NCBI GenBank assembly: GCA_021826025.1
Contig: JAKBBG010000012.1
Coordinates: 1 to 33,829 of the forward strand
Length of the DNA: 33,829 bases
Direction: 5' to 3'
Source of the DNA: Pseudomonadota bacterium
Lineage (GTDB): Bacteria > Pseudomonadota > Gammaproteobacteria > Burkholderiales > Ferrovaceae
A program made the translations under genes and the position numbers. The notes beneath the pieces were generated by a model that saw nothing but the letters and a program-made list of their open reading frames with translations, was not told the DNA's origin and did not search any database. Shown here piece by piece: positions 22,249 to 31,006 of this stretch; position 1 is the first letter of the stretch, and each line of letters begins with the position of its first letter.

Positions 22249-22698
22249 GAAAATCTTTTCAGGAGGCCAAACGGGCGCCGACCGTGCGGCCCTGGACTGG
22301 GCAATTGCCAACGGCATCCCTCACGGTGGCTGGTGCCCAAAGGGCCGCATTGCCGAAGACGGGGTGATCCCTCATGCTACCAGCTGGAAGAGATGTCGGA
22401 GGAAGGCTACCTAGCGCGCACAGAGGCCAATGTCCGCGACTCGGACGCTACCCTGATCCTGACACTCAATCCGACATTGGCCGGCGGCAGCAAGAACACC
22501 GCCAAATTTGCGGCCAGGCTTGCAAAGCCGTGCTTGCATCTACATCCGGCCATGGACTGGAAAACTTCCCTGACTGATTGGCTCAGTGCCCACCAGGTTC
22601 AGGTTCTCAATGTGGCTGGACCCCGGGAGAGCAAAGAGCCCAATGTAGCCGCTTTCGTATTCCAGGTTTTAGACTGTGCGATGAAACCCGAAAAGTAG
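22235..22698 (+). pseudogene. Frameshifted YpsA/SLOG-type putative molybdenum carrier protein
   Basis: Two overlapping frames join into one recognisable protein. The first part holds the nucleotide-binding signature [18 protein letters not shown] and [13 protein letters not shown]; the second holds YQLEEM, the segment ending in TEANVRDSDATL, TLAGGSKNTA and the C-terminal Rossmann half. The break is near 22376-22379. One base missing from an alanine codon after ATCCCTCAT would restore IPHAYQLEEM. The family (cpYpsA, SLOG superfamily) is found in mobile elements and is proposed to bind nucleotide-derived ligands; molybdenum carriage is an annotation, not shown here. It could be a true mutation, a sequencing error or a programmed shift. 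Confidence 0.75.
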
Positions 22699-22708
22699 GG
22701 AGGGCAGC

Positions 22709-23155
22709 ATGAAGAGGTTTATGTGTACTCGGCTGTTTGTCGGACTGCTTTCAATGGGCCCATTTGGGTATGTTCATGGAGAATCGCCTCTTGGAACATA
22801 TGTCGAAGGCCAGGGAAACGATTCGGTTGGCCAAAGATTGGTCTACGCTATTAAGCAACAATTGAGAAAAGACCCGTCGGTAGCTCTTAAAGATACCCCA
22901 AAAGGCGCGTCTCTCGTGCTTCATGTTATGACTTTAGACCCGAATGCGGACGCACCCACCTCAAGTGGATTAGCCAACAACTTGACCGTCTATTCCGCCA
23001 TTTGGCTGATCCCACACCCAGGCGCTCTTGACTCATTGATATACGACGATTTTGGCGTCTGCGGTACTCGACGGATCGTGGAATGTTCTGAAGCGATAGC
23101 TGCCCGGACTGACAAATACGCATCCCAGGTCCGTGCAGCACTCCAAGCGCAATAG
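22709..23155 (+). CDS. Hypothetical exported protein, 148 aa
   Basis: It begins with a basic residue pair and a hydrophobic stretch (about 8-22, LFVGLLSMGPFGYVHG), consistent with a signal peptide cut before ESPLG, so periplasmic or outer-surface. The mature part has an alpha/beta look (VGQRLVYAIKQQLRKD, ASLVLHVMTLDP, NNLTVYSAIWLIPH) and two cysteines (CGTRRIVEC) that could form a disulfide. GGGAGGGC precedes the ATG. AT-richer than the host. Probably element cargo; no function known. Confidence 0.65.
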   Translation: MKRFMCTRLFVGLLSMGPFGYVHGESPLGTYVEGQGNDSVGQRLVYAIKQQLRKDPSVALKDTPKGASLVLHVMTLDPNADAPTSSGLANNLTVYSAIWLIPHPGALDSLIYDDFGVCGTRRIVECSEAIAARTDKYASQVRAALQAQ

Positions 23156-23189
23156 CGTCTTGAAGAGTGCGCGAGGCAGGACCTAGCAG

Positions 23190-23534
23190 CTAGTTACAGA
23201 ACGTTTGGTTTCCGATTTGCTGGCATGTCTTGCCATTCGAAAAATGAGTCTGGTTCCCAATTTGCTGGGAACTCATACCGTTTGAATAGAACGTCTGATT
23301 TCCAATTTGCTGCGCGTTCAGCCCGTTCGAATAATAGGTCTGATTTCCAATCTGCTGAGCCGTAACACCGTTTGAGTAGTAGGTGTTGTTGCCGATTTGC
23401 TGGGCATTGAGCTGCCCCTGAGGTCCATTGTCACAGAATGTCTGGTTCCCAATTTGCTGGCAGTTTGGGAATGCGAAAGAGACACAGGGAATGAAAGCCA
23501 GCGCGAGCATGAGAATCTTGTATTTCTGACCCAT
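23190..23534 (-). CDS. Exported 15-residue-repeat protein (QQIGNQT repeats)
   Basis: A 114-aa precursor with a signal peptide (about 1-21, cut near SFA-FPNC) and a body built of tandem 15-residue units of the form AQQIGNQTYYSNGLN. There are four regular units plus flanking partial ones. The first and last copies carry Cys (CQQIGNQTFC), suggesting disulfide caps at each end of a small beta-solenoid-like stack. The start at 23534 has a GGAGG site. The DNA repeat is 45 bp, with third-position differences showing some age. Convergent with the preceding exported-protein gene. Role unknown; surface or periplasmic binding is possible. Confidence 0.75.
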   Translation of the reverse strand: MGQKYKILMLALAFIPCVSFAFPNCQQIGNQTFCDNGPQGQLNAQQIGNNTYYSNGVTAQQIGNQTYYSNGLNAQQIGNQTFYSNGMSSQQIGNQTHFSNGKTCQQIGNQTFCN

Positions 23535-23645
23535 AGTGAACCTCCATAAGTTCTTGTTGTTAACTTCAGAGACGTTGTTTTTATGGGAGAAAATCACAGA
23601 GCAGCGCTTGACGTATCTCATGGAAAACACGTCAGTCGGTGGATG

Positions 23646-24725
23646 CTATCCGAGTATCTTGCTTACCGCAACTTGGCCTTTTTCTGACGCCAAATATGAA
23701 ACCACCCATTTAGGAGCGATGAGATTTACTAGCTCATCTAGCCACGTGACTACTTCAGAATGAGGCGATGAGGTTAATAAAAATCCGATGTCACTTTGTT
23801 TTTCATGGACTACAAGGCCTTGTGGGGTAAGTTTTAGGGAGTATCCAGGGTCATTCACCCCTCTTTCTAAAACTGTTTTCTGGCATCCTGATTGAGGGTT
23901 ACATACATAGCGCGCTAATTCCTCGATAAGTCTTGCAAGACGCATGGCAGCCATTGAAACCCTCGTTGAAGTTGATGCACTGGTGACGCCCATTCCAGGT
24001 GATGTGTAAATATGGCCATCGATTTTCAGGAAAGAATTAACACCGTTGGTACGAAGGTTATGCACTTCTTCCATTGATCTAGCGCTTTCATCGCTTAACC
24101 CACTGACCCCTTTAAGCCTAGACCGTTCGAGATATTGCGGCCAGCATCTGTGCACAATTGTCATTAACTCTGGGTCTGAAAAACCTTTCTTGCAGGGATG
24201 TCGTCGCACATCAATGAAACCAACGGCCTCGTTTTCGACTATGCAAAACGCGAGGTAATCTGACGGCTCCGAAAAGAACTGACCTTCTGGAATTGGAGCT
24301 GCCGTAAGATGGAAATGCAAAACTCCCCAGTCTGCCCATAGCAAATCAGTTCTTTTATCTCGGGTCTGAGAGCTAGTATCATTTTTCAAAATCAGGCCTC
24401 TTCCTTGGTACGGATTAATGTCCTTCCCAGAGGTGATTAGATTTGCTAGATGTTGAAGCCCTTTAATGGCCCCTTTTGGCAGATTCCGTTTTGGAAACAT
24501 GTCTGAACAAAGAATCCGTCTAGGCTTTGACTCAACATATCGCAGTACAAAGTCGAGCCAGCGGAACAATGGCGAATCGAGATGATTCAACTCCCTGGAG
24601 AATTTTAGGCCATATGATTTTATGAAACCTTCTGCCAGTATTTCTGCATCGGCCTGAAATTTTTTTGCCAGCTGCTGCGCGTCCAAGTCATTCCTCAACC
24701 ATAAGATCCATGAGATGCATAGCAT
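23646..24725 (-). CDS. Hypothetical 359-aa protein, AT-rich cargo gene
   Basis: No family named with confidence. A central region, WADWGVLHFHLTAAP, then YLAFCIVENEAVGFIDVRRHP and ELMTIVHRCWPQYLE, forms a conserved-looking block with HFHL and an RRH motif. Such His/Arg clusters suggest a catalytic site, possibly nuclease-like; this is inference. It is clearly lower in GC than both the host and the phage-like genes to its right, as typical of recently gained cargo (a moron). The start is uncertain: the ATG at 24725 has no ribosome site, while a TTG 14 codons in follows GAGGA. It lies 27 bp past the 1463-aa virion gene, in the position where satellites and prophages often carry defence or conversion genes. 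Confidence 0.65.
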   Translation of the reverse strand: MLCISWILWLRNDLDAQQLAKKFQADAEILAEGFIKSYGLKFSRELNHLDSPLFRWLDFVLRYVESKPRRILCSDMFPKRNLPKGAIKGLQHLANLITSGKDINPYQGRGLILKNDTSSQTRDKRTDLLWADWGVLHFHLTAAPIPEGQFFSEPSDYLAFCIVENEAVGFIDVRRHPCKKGFSDPELMTIVHRCWPQYLERSRLKGVSGLSDESARSMEEVHNLRTNGVNSFLKIDGHIYTSPGMGVTSASTSTRVSMAAMRLARLIEELARYVCNPQSGCQKTVLERGVNDPGYSLKLTPQGLVVHEKQSDIGFLLTSSPHSEVVTWLDELVNLIAPKWVVSYLASEKGQVAVSKILG

Positions 24726-24752
24726 CTCTGTTTCAGAGAATTAAAAGTTAAC

Positions 24753-27700
24753 TCATCGTCCAGCTATGCCGTCAAAGGCCTGACGCTGCTCCTCGGTGGC
24801 GTGCTTTTGGAAATCCTCCACTGCACGCGCACTGAGCCTGCTTTCAGGCACCAGCATTCTGGTGAGCATTGACCCTACCTCCGCAGGCACCATGCCGGCA
24901 TCAAGCAGCTTCTGGGCTGCATCGTCTATCCTGCCATACTTGATGTCGCGCTTCACGTCTGGCATCACCTGCTCGATTCGTTCGCGGTATTCCTTCTTGG
25001 CCTGCAGCATCTGACCGACAGCGGGGCCGCCTGGCGCACCGTGGGATGGTGTAATGCCTGTCACATACCCCAGGAGCTGTGCCGTGTCCGAACTATCCCC
25101 GGCCTTATTGGCAAGGTCGAAGGCCGACATCATCACCGGCAGTGGGATCTGATTCTCCATGAAGTTGGTCACAATGCGGCCCATGTTCTTCAACGACTCC
25201 AGGCTCACCGCATGCGCATCTGGGTTGTAGACGTGCTTTCCGAACCCTTTGTCATTGGCGGCCGTCTCGGCCATCGGCCGCAGGAACGTGCTCTCCTTGC
25301 GCTTGAATTCCTCGATGGGCGACGTAGCCCAGCCGATCAACTCTTCTCCGATTTTCCCCACGGGGTTGCGCAGGTAGATGGCTGTGCCGCTCTTGTCCTT
25401 CTCCCAGAAAATGCGCCCTTCGTGTCCCGGCTCGTTTTCGGCCAGCGACCACAGGCGCGAGGGTGCTGACAGGATGTTGAGCGGGTTTTCCTTGATGCGC
25501 TCGAATTCCTGGGCAAAGCGATCCAGATAGCCGCGCCCCACATCGCCCCAGGTTTTCCGGTCCTTGTAGACGTTGACGGCATCTTGCAGGAATGAGTTGA
25601 TGACGTAGTAACCCAGGATGGTGTCGAGCGCAATGGCCATGAGGGCTTTGCGCCTTCCCGCATCCCTGGCGCCACGCAGCGCGAACTCGCCCATGTCGCG
25701 CTTGATCTGGGCCGCAACGTCTCCGGGCAGGCCGTGAATGGCGTCCTTCATGATCCCCAGATTGGTCATCGTGAAGCTTCTGGAGAACAGGGTGAAGTTT
25801 GCGATTGCGCGCGACATGTAGGACATGGACTCGTTGGGGATGGCCCCAGCAAAGCGGTTGGCATCGTGCGCCGCTATGCGGGAAGCGGTCTGGGGGTCGT
25901 GCCCTTCAGCAATCAGCCGATCCCTGAAATTGGCGTAGAGGCCGACCTGCAGCTTCTGCACCTGGTCCCACAGCAGCTTGTTGTGGACAAAATCGCCAAC
26001 GGCATCCACAACCTCCCGCACCCGCTGGCCAGAACCGGCCCTGAGCTTGTCGGCAGCGTAGCCCAGGGCCTTGGCAGTCCAGCTGCGGCCGGCCCGGATG
26101 CTGTCGGGTTCAAGAACGCCGGTCATCTCCTGTTTGAAGCCCTGATGCCCGATAAGCACCAGGCCATTGGAAATCGCTTCCCGAATGAAATCGTGGTCAT
26201 CCAGGTATCGGGCGCCGTCCCGGTAAATCTGGGCTGTGATGACCTTCCCCGGGAGCGCCGGCAGGGCTTTGCCAAACACAACCATGTTGTGGATCATGGG
26301 CGACGCCATAATCGCGTTCATCACTTCAGCCTTGGCCTGCATGAAACCCTGATAGATGGCGCCCGGCTTCTCCGACATAATCGCCTTCAGCGGGCCCTCG
26401 AATTGCCTGCTGACCCACAGCGGCTTGTGATCCAGGATAGTCTCGCCATTCTGATCCATGGCTGGAACCTTGGCGCCGTCGCGCTCTACCATGCGCGGAG
26501 CGTAGGTCTTGAAGGCGGGATGATCCAGGGTGAAAAACCCCGGGCGCTCGTAATCGCTCACCAAGTTTTCGCCAATGCGCTCACCCAGCTCCTTGATGGA
26601 GTTGATAAGCTCGCGGCCGGCGACCGCGTTCTCTATCCTGGACAGGGCCAGCGGGATCACCCGCAGATTCCTCACGAGGGTTGCTCCGCTCCCCAGCTTG
26701 GCTTTCATGGCCGCCTCGGTTTCGTCGGCAGTCAGGTGCTTCCGGTGCAGCAAGTGCGGCGAATCCACGGTGATGTTGCTGCCTGCGCCATCGTTGCTCG
26801 GGCTGCCGGCAGGCTTCTCCTTCGGTGCATGCATGCCGCCATCGTCCCCTATCATTGCCGCCATGCGCGGGGTCCAGTACGGCAGGCCCTCCCCGCGAAG
26901 CATGCCCGCCGCCTGCATCTGGCCCCGCACCTCCTCGTTGTAGGCCTGCATCCGTTCCACGACGGCACGCTCGGCCGGCGCCAGTGCGCCCAGACCCTTG
27001 GCAGGATCCGTGAGGCCCTGCTGACGCATGACGCTTTCCTCGTCGCTGGCATTCCACATACGCTCGAGCTGCTGGGGGGTGAAGTCCTTTTTCAGCACGC
27101 CGTCCACCTGGTACCAGTTGTACTGGGCGACGCGCATCGCATTGGCTGCGTCCTTGGCTGCAGCCTGGGCATATTCCGACCCGGCTGACATCGGATCGAC
27201 TTTCATCCGCAGGTCATCGGCCAGCTTTGCAATGTAATTCCGGATTGGGGAGCGTGCCGGCGACGACTGGGCAGCCGGGACCAGATTCTGGGCGCCTTCC
27301 CTGCTCAACAGGGGAGCGTTCAGGGTTGGCTCGACCGGCCACGCGTTCCGATACAGCCGGCGCTCACCCTCGCGCAGCATGGCAAACACATCCTGCTCGG
27401 TCAGCCCTGTAGCCCAGCGTGCGTTGATCCCGTGGCTGATAAGGGCATCCTTGAGCCGGAAAGAAAGGTCAGACACGATCCGGGAGAGCGTCTTCACGTC
27501 CTTGTAGGCTCCAGTCTCGACCGCCTGCGCCAGGATTTCCTTTGCTCGCGATTGAGGGTCAAGGCCAGGCTGGCTCTCATCCACCCGCTGCGCCAGCGCC
27601 CGGACGGTCTTGTTGCCGCCCTTGTCCAGGAGTCGCACATTGTCCAGAGCGTTCTGGTAGGTCTTGGCACCGATCAATTCCTCGGGCGCCAGGTGCCCAA

Positions 27701-29144
27701 TGACTTCATGGGCTGCCACCTGCTGCACGCGGCCCATGTCCTGAAGCTTGCTGGCCACCAGATAAACACGGCCATGGCCGGCATAGACGCCTTCCACGCC
27801 ATCCCCGAGGCTATCCAGCCGCGGGCGAACATCGGCGGGCAGGTCATCGATGGTGGGCACAACCTCCAGAGTCTTGCCGTGGGATGCCAGGGCGTTGGCA
27901 ACGGGCTCCAGGCTACGCCGGATGTCCTCAACAGGCAAAGCCAGGGGCTCGGGTTCAGGTGGCGTGCTTGGCTGCGCCCCAGTGGCCACTTCATGGGCTT
28001 TCTGGATGGCGTCTTCAAGGGTCGGCTGGTACAGGATTTCCGAAGCAGATTGCTCCAGTTTTTCACTCGGGGGCGGTTCCGCTGCCTTGACCAGCTCCTG
28101 GGCGGCCTGGGTGAACTGTTCGGGCTGGGCGCTCCCGAAATCACTTTGCCCGGCTGGCGCCGCTTCTGCGCTCGCAGCCATGGCGTTCCGGGATGCGTCA
28201 GTTTCCAGGGGCCGAATGGCGTCCAGCTGGTCGATGGTTGAGGTAACCGGAGGGCCCGGGGGTGCTGTTTGAACCGGTGGTGCGTCTTCAGGGGGCGCCT
28301 GGATTCCTGTGCTTGCAGGGATGGCATCATCGGGAGCTCGCATTGAGCCGGCAGCGTGCGCCAATTCGCCAGCGGCATGCACAGCCCCGGCGGTAGCCGC
28401 CCACTGGCCGGCCGTGTTGACGACCTGCTGCGCATCCAATGGGCGGTCAGGGTCAGCCACTTGCGCCACAGCCTCGGCTCCGGCACCCACAGCACCGGCT
28501 TTGCCGGCCTCCATGGCAACCTTTGCTGCTGCGCCGGCCACTTTCCCGTATTCGGCAGCCCTGGCAGCAAGCATGGCCGTGCGTACGGTCGCCAGCTCCG
28601 GGGTAAAAAGCAACTCCGGATCCTCCTCGATGCCTTTGACCAGGGCGCCCAAGGTCATGCCCGGGCGCGTCTTGGCGAGCTCGTAGAGCTGCGACATGGC
28701 ATCGCTGAAGCTGGGGGTCGGCTGGTTCGCGGCAGGAGACTCGCTGTGCTGACCAGTCACTCGCTTGGCAATTCCGGTAACAATCTGCCCCGCCACCCCT
28801 TCACTCAGGTCTGGATGCAGCACCTGATCCAGAAAATCCCGCACATCCCGGTTTTGGGCCAGGCCCGAATTGGGCATGTCCGCTTCGGTGAACGTAGGCG
28901 TCTGCTCGGGCGTGTCCGTGGTGCTGGCTGCCATGTCCTGGCGAATGGGGCTGTCATCCTCCCAGTCCGACCCCGAGCCTTGTGCACCGGGAGCCGGTGC
29001 TGAGTCGGACGGCGCGCGCTCGCCCCCAGGCCCACCCGGGGCAAACTGGGGGAAGTTTCGGGTAATCGCGTCGGCCATGGCCCCCTGAGACATACCATCA
29101 GGAAAGTTGAGCCGGGTCTGGTCGGGCAGGATGACGGTCTGCAT
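24753..29144 (-). CDS. Large polyvalent/ejection-type phage virion protein (1463 aa)
   Basis: Layout: a short N-terminal motif (LNFPDGMSQGAMADAI, about 12-27) common at the start of large phage virion proteins; long Ala/Pro-rich linkers to about 400; a domain with VAAHEVIGHLAPEE, whose HEVIGH at 479-484 fits the HExxGH form of zinc peptidases; a helical middle; and a C-terminal region with NRFAGAIPNESMS, TLFSRSFTMTNLGIMKD and ARDAGRRKA (about 1100-1180). That last region matches what I know of large polyvalent-protein domain LPD38. Such proteins are packaged and probably injected with DNA (internal virion or pilot protein). Its ATG shares one base with the upstream stop (TAATG), so expression is coupled. 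Confidence 0.8.
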   Translation of the reverse strand: MQTVILPDQTRLNFPDGMSQGAMADAITRNFPQFAPGGPGGERAPSDSAPAPGAQGSGSDWEDDSPIRQDMAASTTDTPEQTPTFTEADMPNSGLAQNRDVRDFLDQVLHPDLSEGVAGQIVTGIAKRVTGQHSESPAANQPTPSFSDAMSQLYELAKTRPGMTLGALVKGIEEDPELLFTPELATVRTAMLAARAAEYGKVAGAAAKVAMEAGKAGAVGAGAEAVAQVADPDRPLDAQQVVNTAGQWAATAGAVHAAGELAHAAGSMRAPDDAIPASTGIQAPPEDAPPVQTAPPGPPVTSTIDQLDAIRPLETDASRNAMAASAEAAPAGQSDFGSAQPEQFTQAAQELVKAAEPPPSEKLEQSASEILYQPTLEDAIQKAHEVATGAQPSTPPEPEPLALPVEDIRRSLEPVANALASHGKTLEVVPTIDDLPADVRPRLDSLGDGVEGVYAGHGRVYLVASKLQDMGRVQQVAAHEVIGHLAPEELIGAKTYQNALDNVRLLDKGGNKTVRALAQRVDESQPGLDPQSRAKEILAQAVETGAYKDVKTLSRIVSDLSFRLKDALISHGINARWATGLTEQDVFAMLREGERRLYRNAWPVEPTLNAPLLSREGAQNLVPAAQSSPARSPIRNYIAKLADDLRMKVDPMSAGSEYAQAAAKDAANAMRVAQYNWYQVDGVLKKDFTPQQLERMWNASDEESVMRQQGLTDPAKGLGALAPAERAVVERMQAYNEEVRGQMQAAGMLRGEGLPYWTPRMAAMIGDDGGMHAPKEKPAGSPSNDGAGSNITVDSPHLLHRKHLTADETEAAMKAKLGSGATLVRNLRVIPLALSRIENAVAGRELINSIKELGERIGENLVSDYERPGFFTLDHPAFKTYAPRMVERDGAKVPAMDQNGETILDHKPLWVSRQFEGPLKAIMSEKPGAIYQGFMQAKAEVMNAIMASPMIHNMVVFGKALPALPGKVITAQIYRDGARYLDDHDFIREAISNGLVLIGHQGFKQEMTGVLEPDSIRAGRSWTAKALGYAADKLRAGSGQRVREVVDAVGDFVHNKLLWDQVQKLQVGLYANFRDRLIAEGHDPQTASRIAAHDANRFAGAIPNESMSYMSRAIANFTLFSRSFTMTNLGIMKDAIHGLPGDVAAQIKRDMGEFALRGARDAGRRKALMAIALDTILGYYVINSFLQDAVNVYKDRKTWGDVGRGYLDRFAQEFERIKENPLNILSAPSRLWSLAENEPGHEGRIFWEKDKSGTAIYLRNPVGKIGEELIGWATSPIEEFKRKESTFLRPMAETAANDKGFGKHVYNPDAHAVSLESLKNMGRIVTNFMENQIPLPVMMSAFDLANKAGDSSDTAQLLGYVTGITPSHGAPGGPAVGQMLQAKKEYRERIEQVMPDVKRDIKYGRIDDAAQKLLDAGMVPAEVGSMLTRMLVPESRLSARAVEDFQKHATEEQRQAFDGIAGR

Positions 29145-30103
29145 TACTTGAAGCTCCCTGTGCTGGGATCCCAGGTTAGCGTGCCCGATCCGCTTGCCGG
29201 CGAGGCAGCAGGTGCAGCGGGTTGCCCGTTACCGGAAACAGCATCAGGCGTGCTTGGCAGTCTTCCTCCAAACATCGCGCGGGCGACTGCATTGCGCATG
29301 AGTCGAACGTTGGACAGGGCCTGCTGGTGGTCTGCAAGCTGGCTCTGGAGGTTCGTCACATGATCCTTGTGGGCACTCAGCTTGTCCGGGTCTTTGCCGA
29401 TCAAAGCCATGTTCATGGGGCTGATTGCGGTATCAAGCTCCTTCTGCAGCTGGGTGATTTGCTGCGTCTCGGCACGCTCGTCCGCGTTGTAGCCCTGCAT
29501 GAGCATCATCCGCTCACCGCTGTGCATCCCCTTCACGTCGGACATCATCTTGGCAATAGCCAGGGAGGTTTCGTTCTTGGCCGCAGCCGCATCCAGCTTT
29601 GCCTGCATGTTGTCGCGCCAGGTATCCATACGCAGCTGCATCAGCTCCTGCCTGTTGGCGAGGCCAGCATCAGTGGCTGGGTCGATGTAGCCCGTATCCA
29701 CGCCGGCCTGGCGTCGGATGTCGGGGTTATTGGGATTGATGGCGTCGAACCTGGCCTGATCCTCGGGCGACAGGTCATCGCGGGTGACTGGGCTCGATGT
29801 GCCGGTGGGCTGCCCATTTGCGTCTACGTCAGCCGGGTCGTACTGGTTGAGGATGTTCTGCTGCTGTTGGGCAGCGATGTCTGCAGCACGGCCGCCCACG
29901 GTCGCTGCCATCTTCTGGCGTTCCGCATCAGCCAGCTGCAGCTTCGTTTCCTCGATACGCGCGGCTTTTTCCACGTCCATGTTGGCCCTCGAGTTTTCGA
30001 GAACCTGCATATTGGCGAAGTGACCATACTGCGATGCGGCATCGGCAATTCCTGCCCCGGCGCCTGAGGTTGCGCCAATCATCAAAGCGTCTAGCATTCC
30101 CAT
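29144..30103 (-). CDS. Phage virion-associated protein, 319 aa
   Basis: A helix-rich protein. A Gly/Ala-rich start (MIGATSGAGAGIADAASQYG) is followed by long coiled-coil-like stretches with many Gln, Glu and Met, and a disordered Pro/Ser/Gly-rich tail. The pattern is like the internal virion or ejection proteins that accompany large polyvalent proteins in T7-like and related podoviruses. It lies between terS and the 1463-aa gene in one leftward operon; AAGGAG precedes the start. Structural role inferred from context and composition only. Confidence 0.65.
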   Translation of the reverse strand: MGMLDALMIGATSGAGAGIADAASQYGHFANMQVLENSRANMDVEKAARIEETKLQLADAERQKMAATVGGRAADIAAQQQQNILNQYDPADVDANGQPTGTSSPVTRDDLSPEDQARFDAINPNNPDIRRQAGVDTGYIDPATDAGLANRQELMQLRMDTWRDNMQAKLDAAAAKNETSLAIAKMMSDVKGMHSGERMMLMQGYNADERAETQQITQLQKELDTAISPMNMALIGKDPDKLSAHKDHVTNLQSQLADHQQALSNVRLMRNAVARAMFGGRLPSTPDAVSGNGQPAAPAASPASGSGTLTWDPSTGSFK

Positions 30104-30120
30104 GTTTTTCTCCTTGAAAG

Positions 30121-30678
30121 TTACCGGCCGCCGGCCAGGTTGAGGTTTAGCGTGACTGTCGGCACCTTCTGGGAGTTGTCACGCTCGAACATCCCCAGGT
30201 GTTTCATCAGCTGCTCCCGGGCCTGCCCGCGGGTCGCCCACTTGATCTTGCGCACCAGGATGGGCATGTCGGACGTTCCGGCCATTTCCACTTCCAGGGA
30301 GGTCAGCGCCATGCGCGTGTCCTCGTCCAGCTCGGTGACTTTCTTCAGCGTGCCGTCATCGTTGTAGAGCTTGGCGGGGTCGAAAGTCAGTTCCTGGACG
30401 ATGCTACGGGCGGCCAGCTCGGTGGTCATGCGGTATTTCTCTGCGATTTCCTTGGCGCGCGCCGCAATTCGGGTCGAAACATACGCATCCTTCAACAGCC
30501 GCTGCCCCTGGCTTGCGGCCGTCTTTGGACTGAACCCAGCCTCTCGTGCAGCCTCTGTGGCGTTGCCACCGTTGGTGATGTAGGCCTCGACAAACACCGT
30601 TCTGCGCAGGGCCACAGCCTGTTTCTGCGTGCCAACCCTTGCGATGCGCCTCCCGTTGTTTCGTTTCGTCATGGTCAT
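30121..30678 (-). CDS. Phage terminase small subunit (TerS)
   Basis: DNA-recognition subunit of the packaging motor; it binds the pac or cos site and recruits the large subunit. The 185-aa protein contains the Terminase_2 helix-turn-helix block FVEAYITNGGNATEAAREAG-FSPKTAASQGQRLL (about 29-63), followed by an oligomerisation part and a C-terminal segment (RGQAREQLMKHLGMFERDN). The start at 30678 overlaps the stop of the upstream RHH gene as ATGA; an ATG two codons later has better ribosome-site spacing. No large terminase is found anywhere in the element, which is the main reason to suspect a satellite that borrows a helper's TerL. Confidence 0.88.
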   Translation of the reverse strand: MTMTKRNNGRRIARVGTQKQAVALRRTVFVEAYITNGGNATEAAREAGFSPKTAASQGQRLLKDAYVSTRIAARAKEIAEKYRMTTELAARSIVQELTFDPAKLYNDDGTLKKVTELDEDTRMALTSLEVEMAGTSDMPILVRKIKWATRGQAREQLMKHLGMFERDNSQKVPTVTLNLNLAGGR

Positions 30679-30884
30679 TGGCCTCCCGTCTTGTTTCCGG
30701 TAACAAGCTGCTCCAGGGCTTCCTCGACGACTTCCCAAAGCTTGAGGCCTTTGCCGGCAGCGTAGGCCCGGGCCTGTTCAATCAGCGCCTTGCCGATTGT
30801 CACCTCCAGCCGGGCGCAGCCCTGTGCCGCCTGTTCCTGGCGCCATTGCCGAAGCCGGGCATTGCTGGTCTGTCGTTCAGTCAT
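30675..30884 (-). CDS. Small ribbon-helix-helix-like protein
   Basis: 69 aa. The core RLEVTIGKALIEQARAYAAGKGLKLWEVVEEALEQLV, read in sections, has the strand-helix-helix pattern of ribbon-helix-helix DNA-binding proteins, after a basic Arg/Gln-rich N-terminus. The start at 30884 is set by GGGAGG; the stop overlaps terS. The imperfect palindrome TTGTTTCCGGTAACA occurs on both sides of this gene (30690-30706 and 30991-31006) and could be its operator, in keeping with RHH repressors binding near their own genes. Function inferred. Confidence 0.65.
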   Translation of the reverse strand: MTERQTSNARLRQWRQEQAAQGCARLEVTIGKALIEQARAYAAGKGLKLWEVVEEALEQLVTGNKTGGQ

Positions 30885-31006
30885 CGCGGTTGCCTCCCTG
30901 CTCCCTCGCGCGCGCGTATTTGTGCAAAAATGTCGTGCGTTCCCTCGCGCGCGTGCGCGTACATGTCGCAAAACTCGGCGGCGCGCTGCCCTTGTTTCCG
31001 GTAACA
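30690..31006. repeat. 16-bp repeated near-palindrome flanking the RHH gene
   Basis: CTTGTTTCCGGTAACA occurs at 30690-30705 and again at 30991-31006. It is an imperfect dyad (TTGTT-CCGG-AACAA). Shorter copies lie at 29228-29240 (inverted, GTTACCGGAAACA) and 28772-28782 (TTCCGGTAACA). Operator or packaging/recombination motif; function unknown. Confidence 0.6.

Noticed and set aside
23210-23470. Regular repeats that might suggest a CRISPR array
   Set aside because: The 45-bp repeats are in frame, translate to a 15-residue protein repeat after a signal peptide, and there are no unique spacers.
25734-27188. Long plus-strand open frame inside the 1463-aa gene
   Set aside because: Antisense to a well-supported coding frame; composition is of shadow type (His/Gly/Arg/Val-rich).
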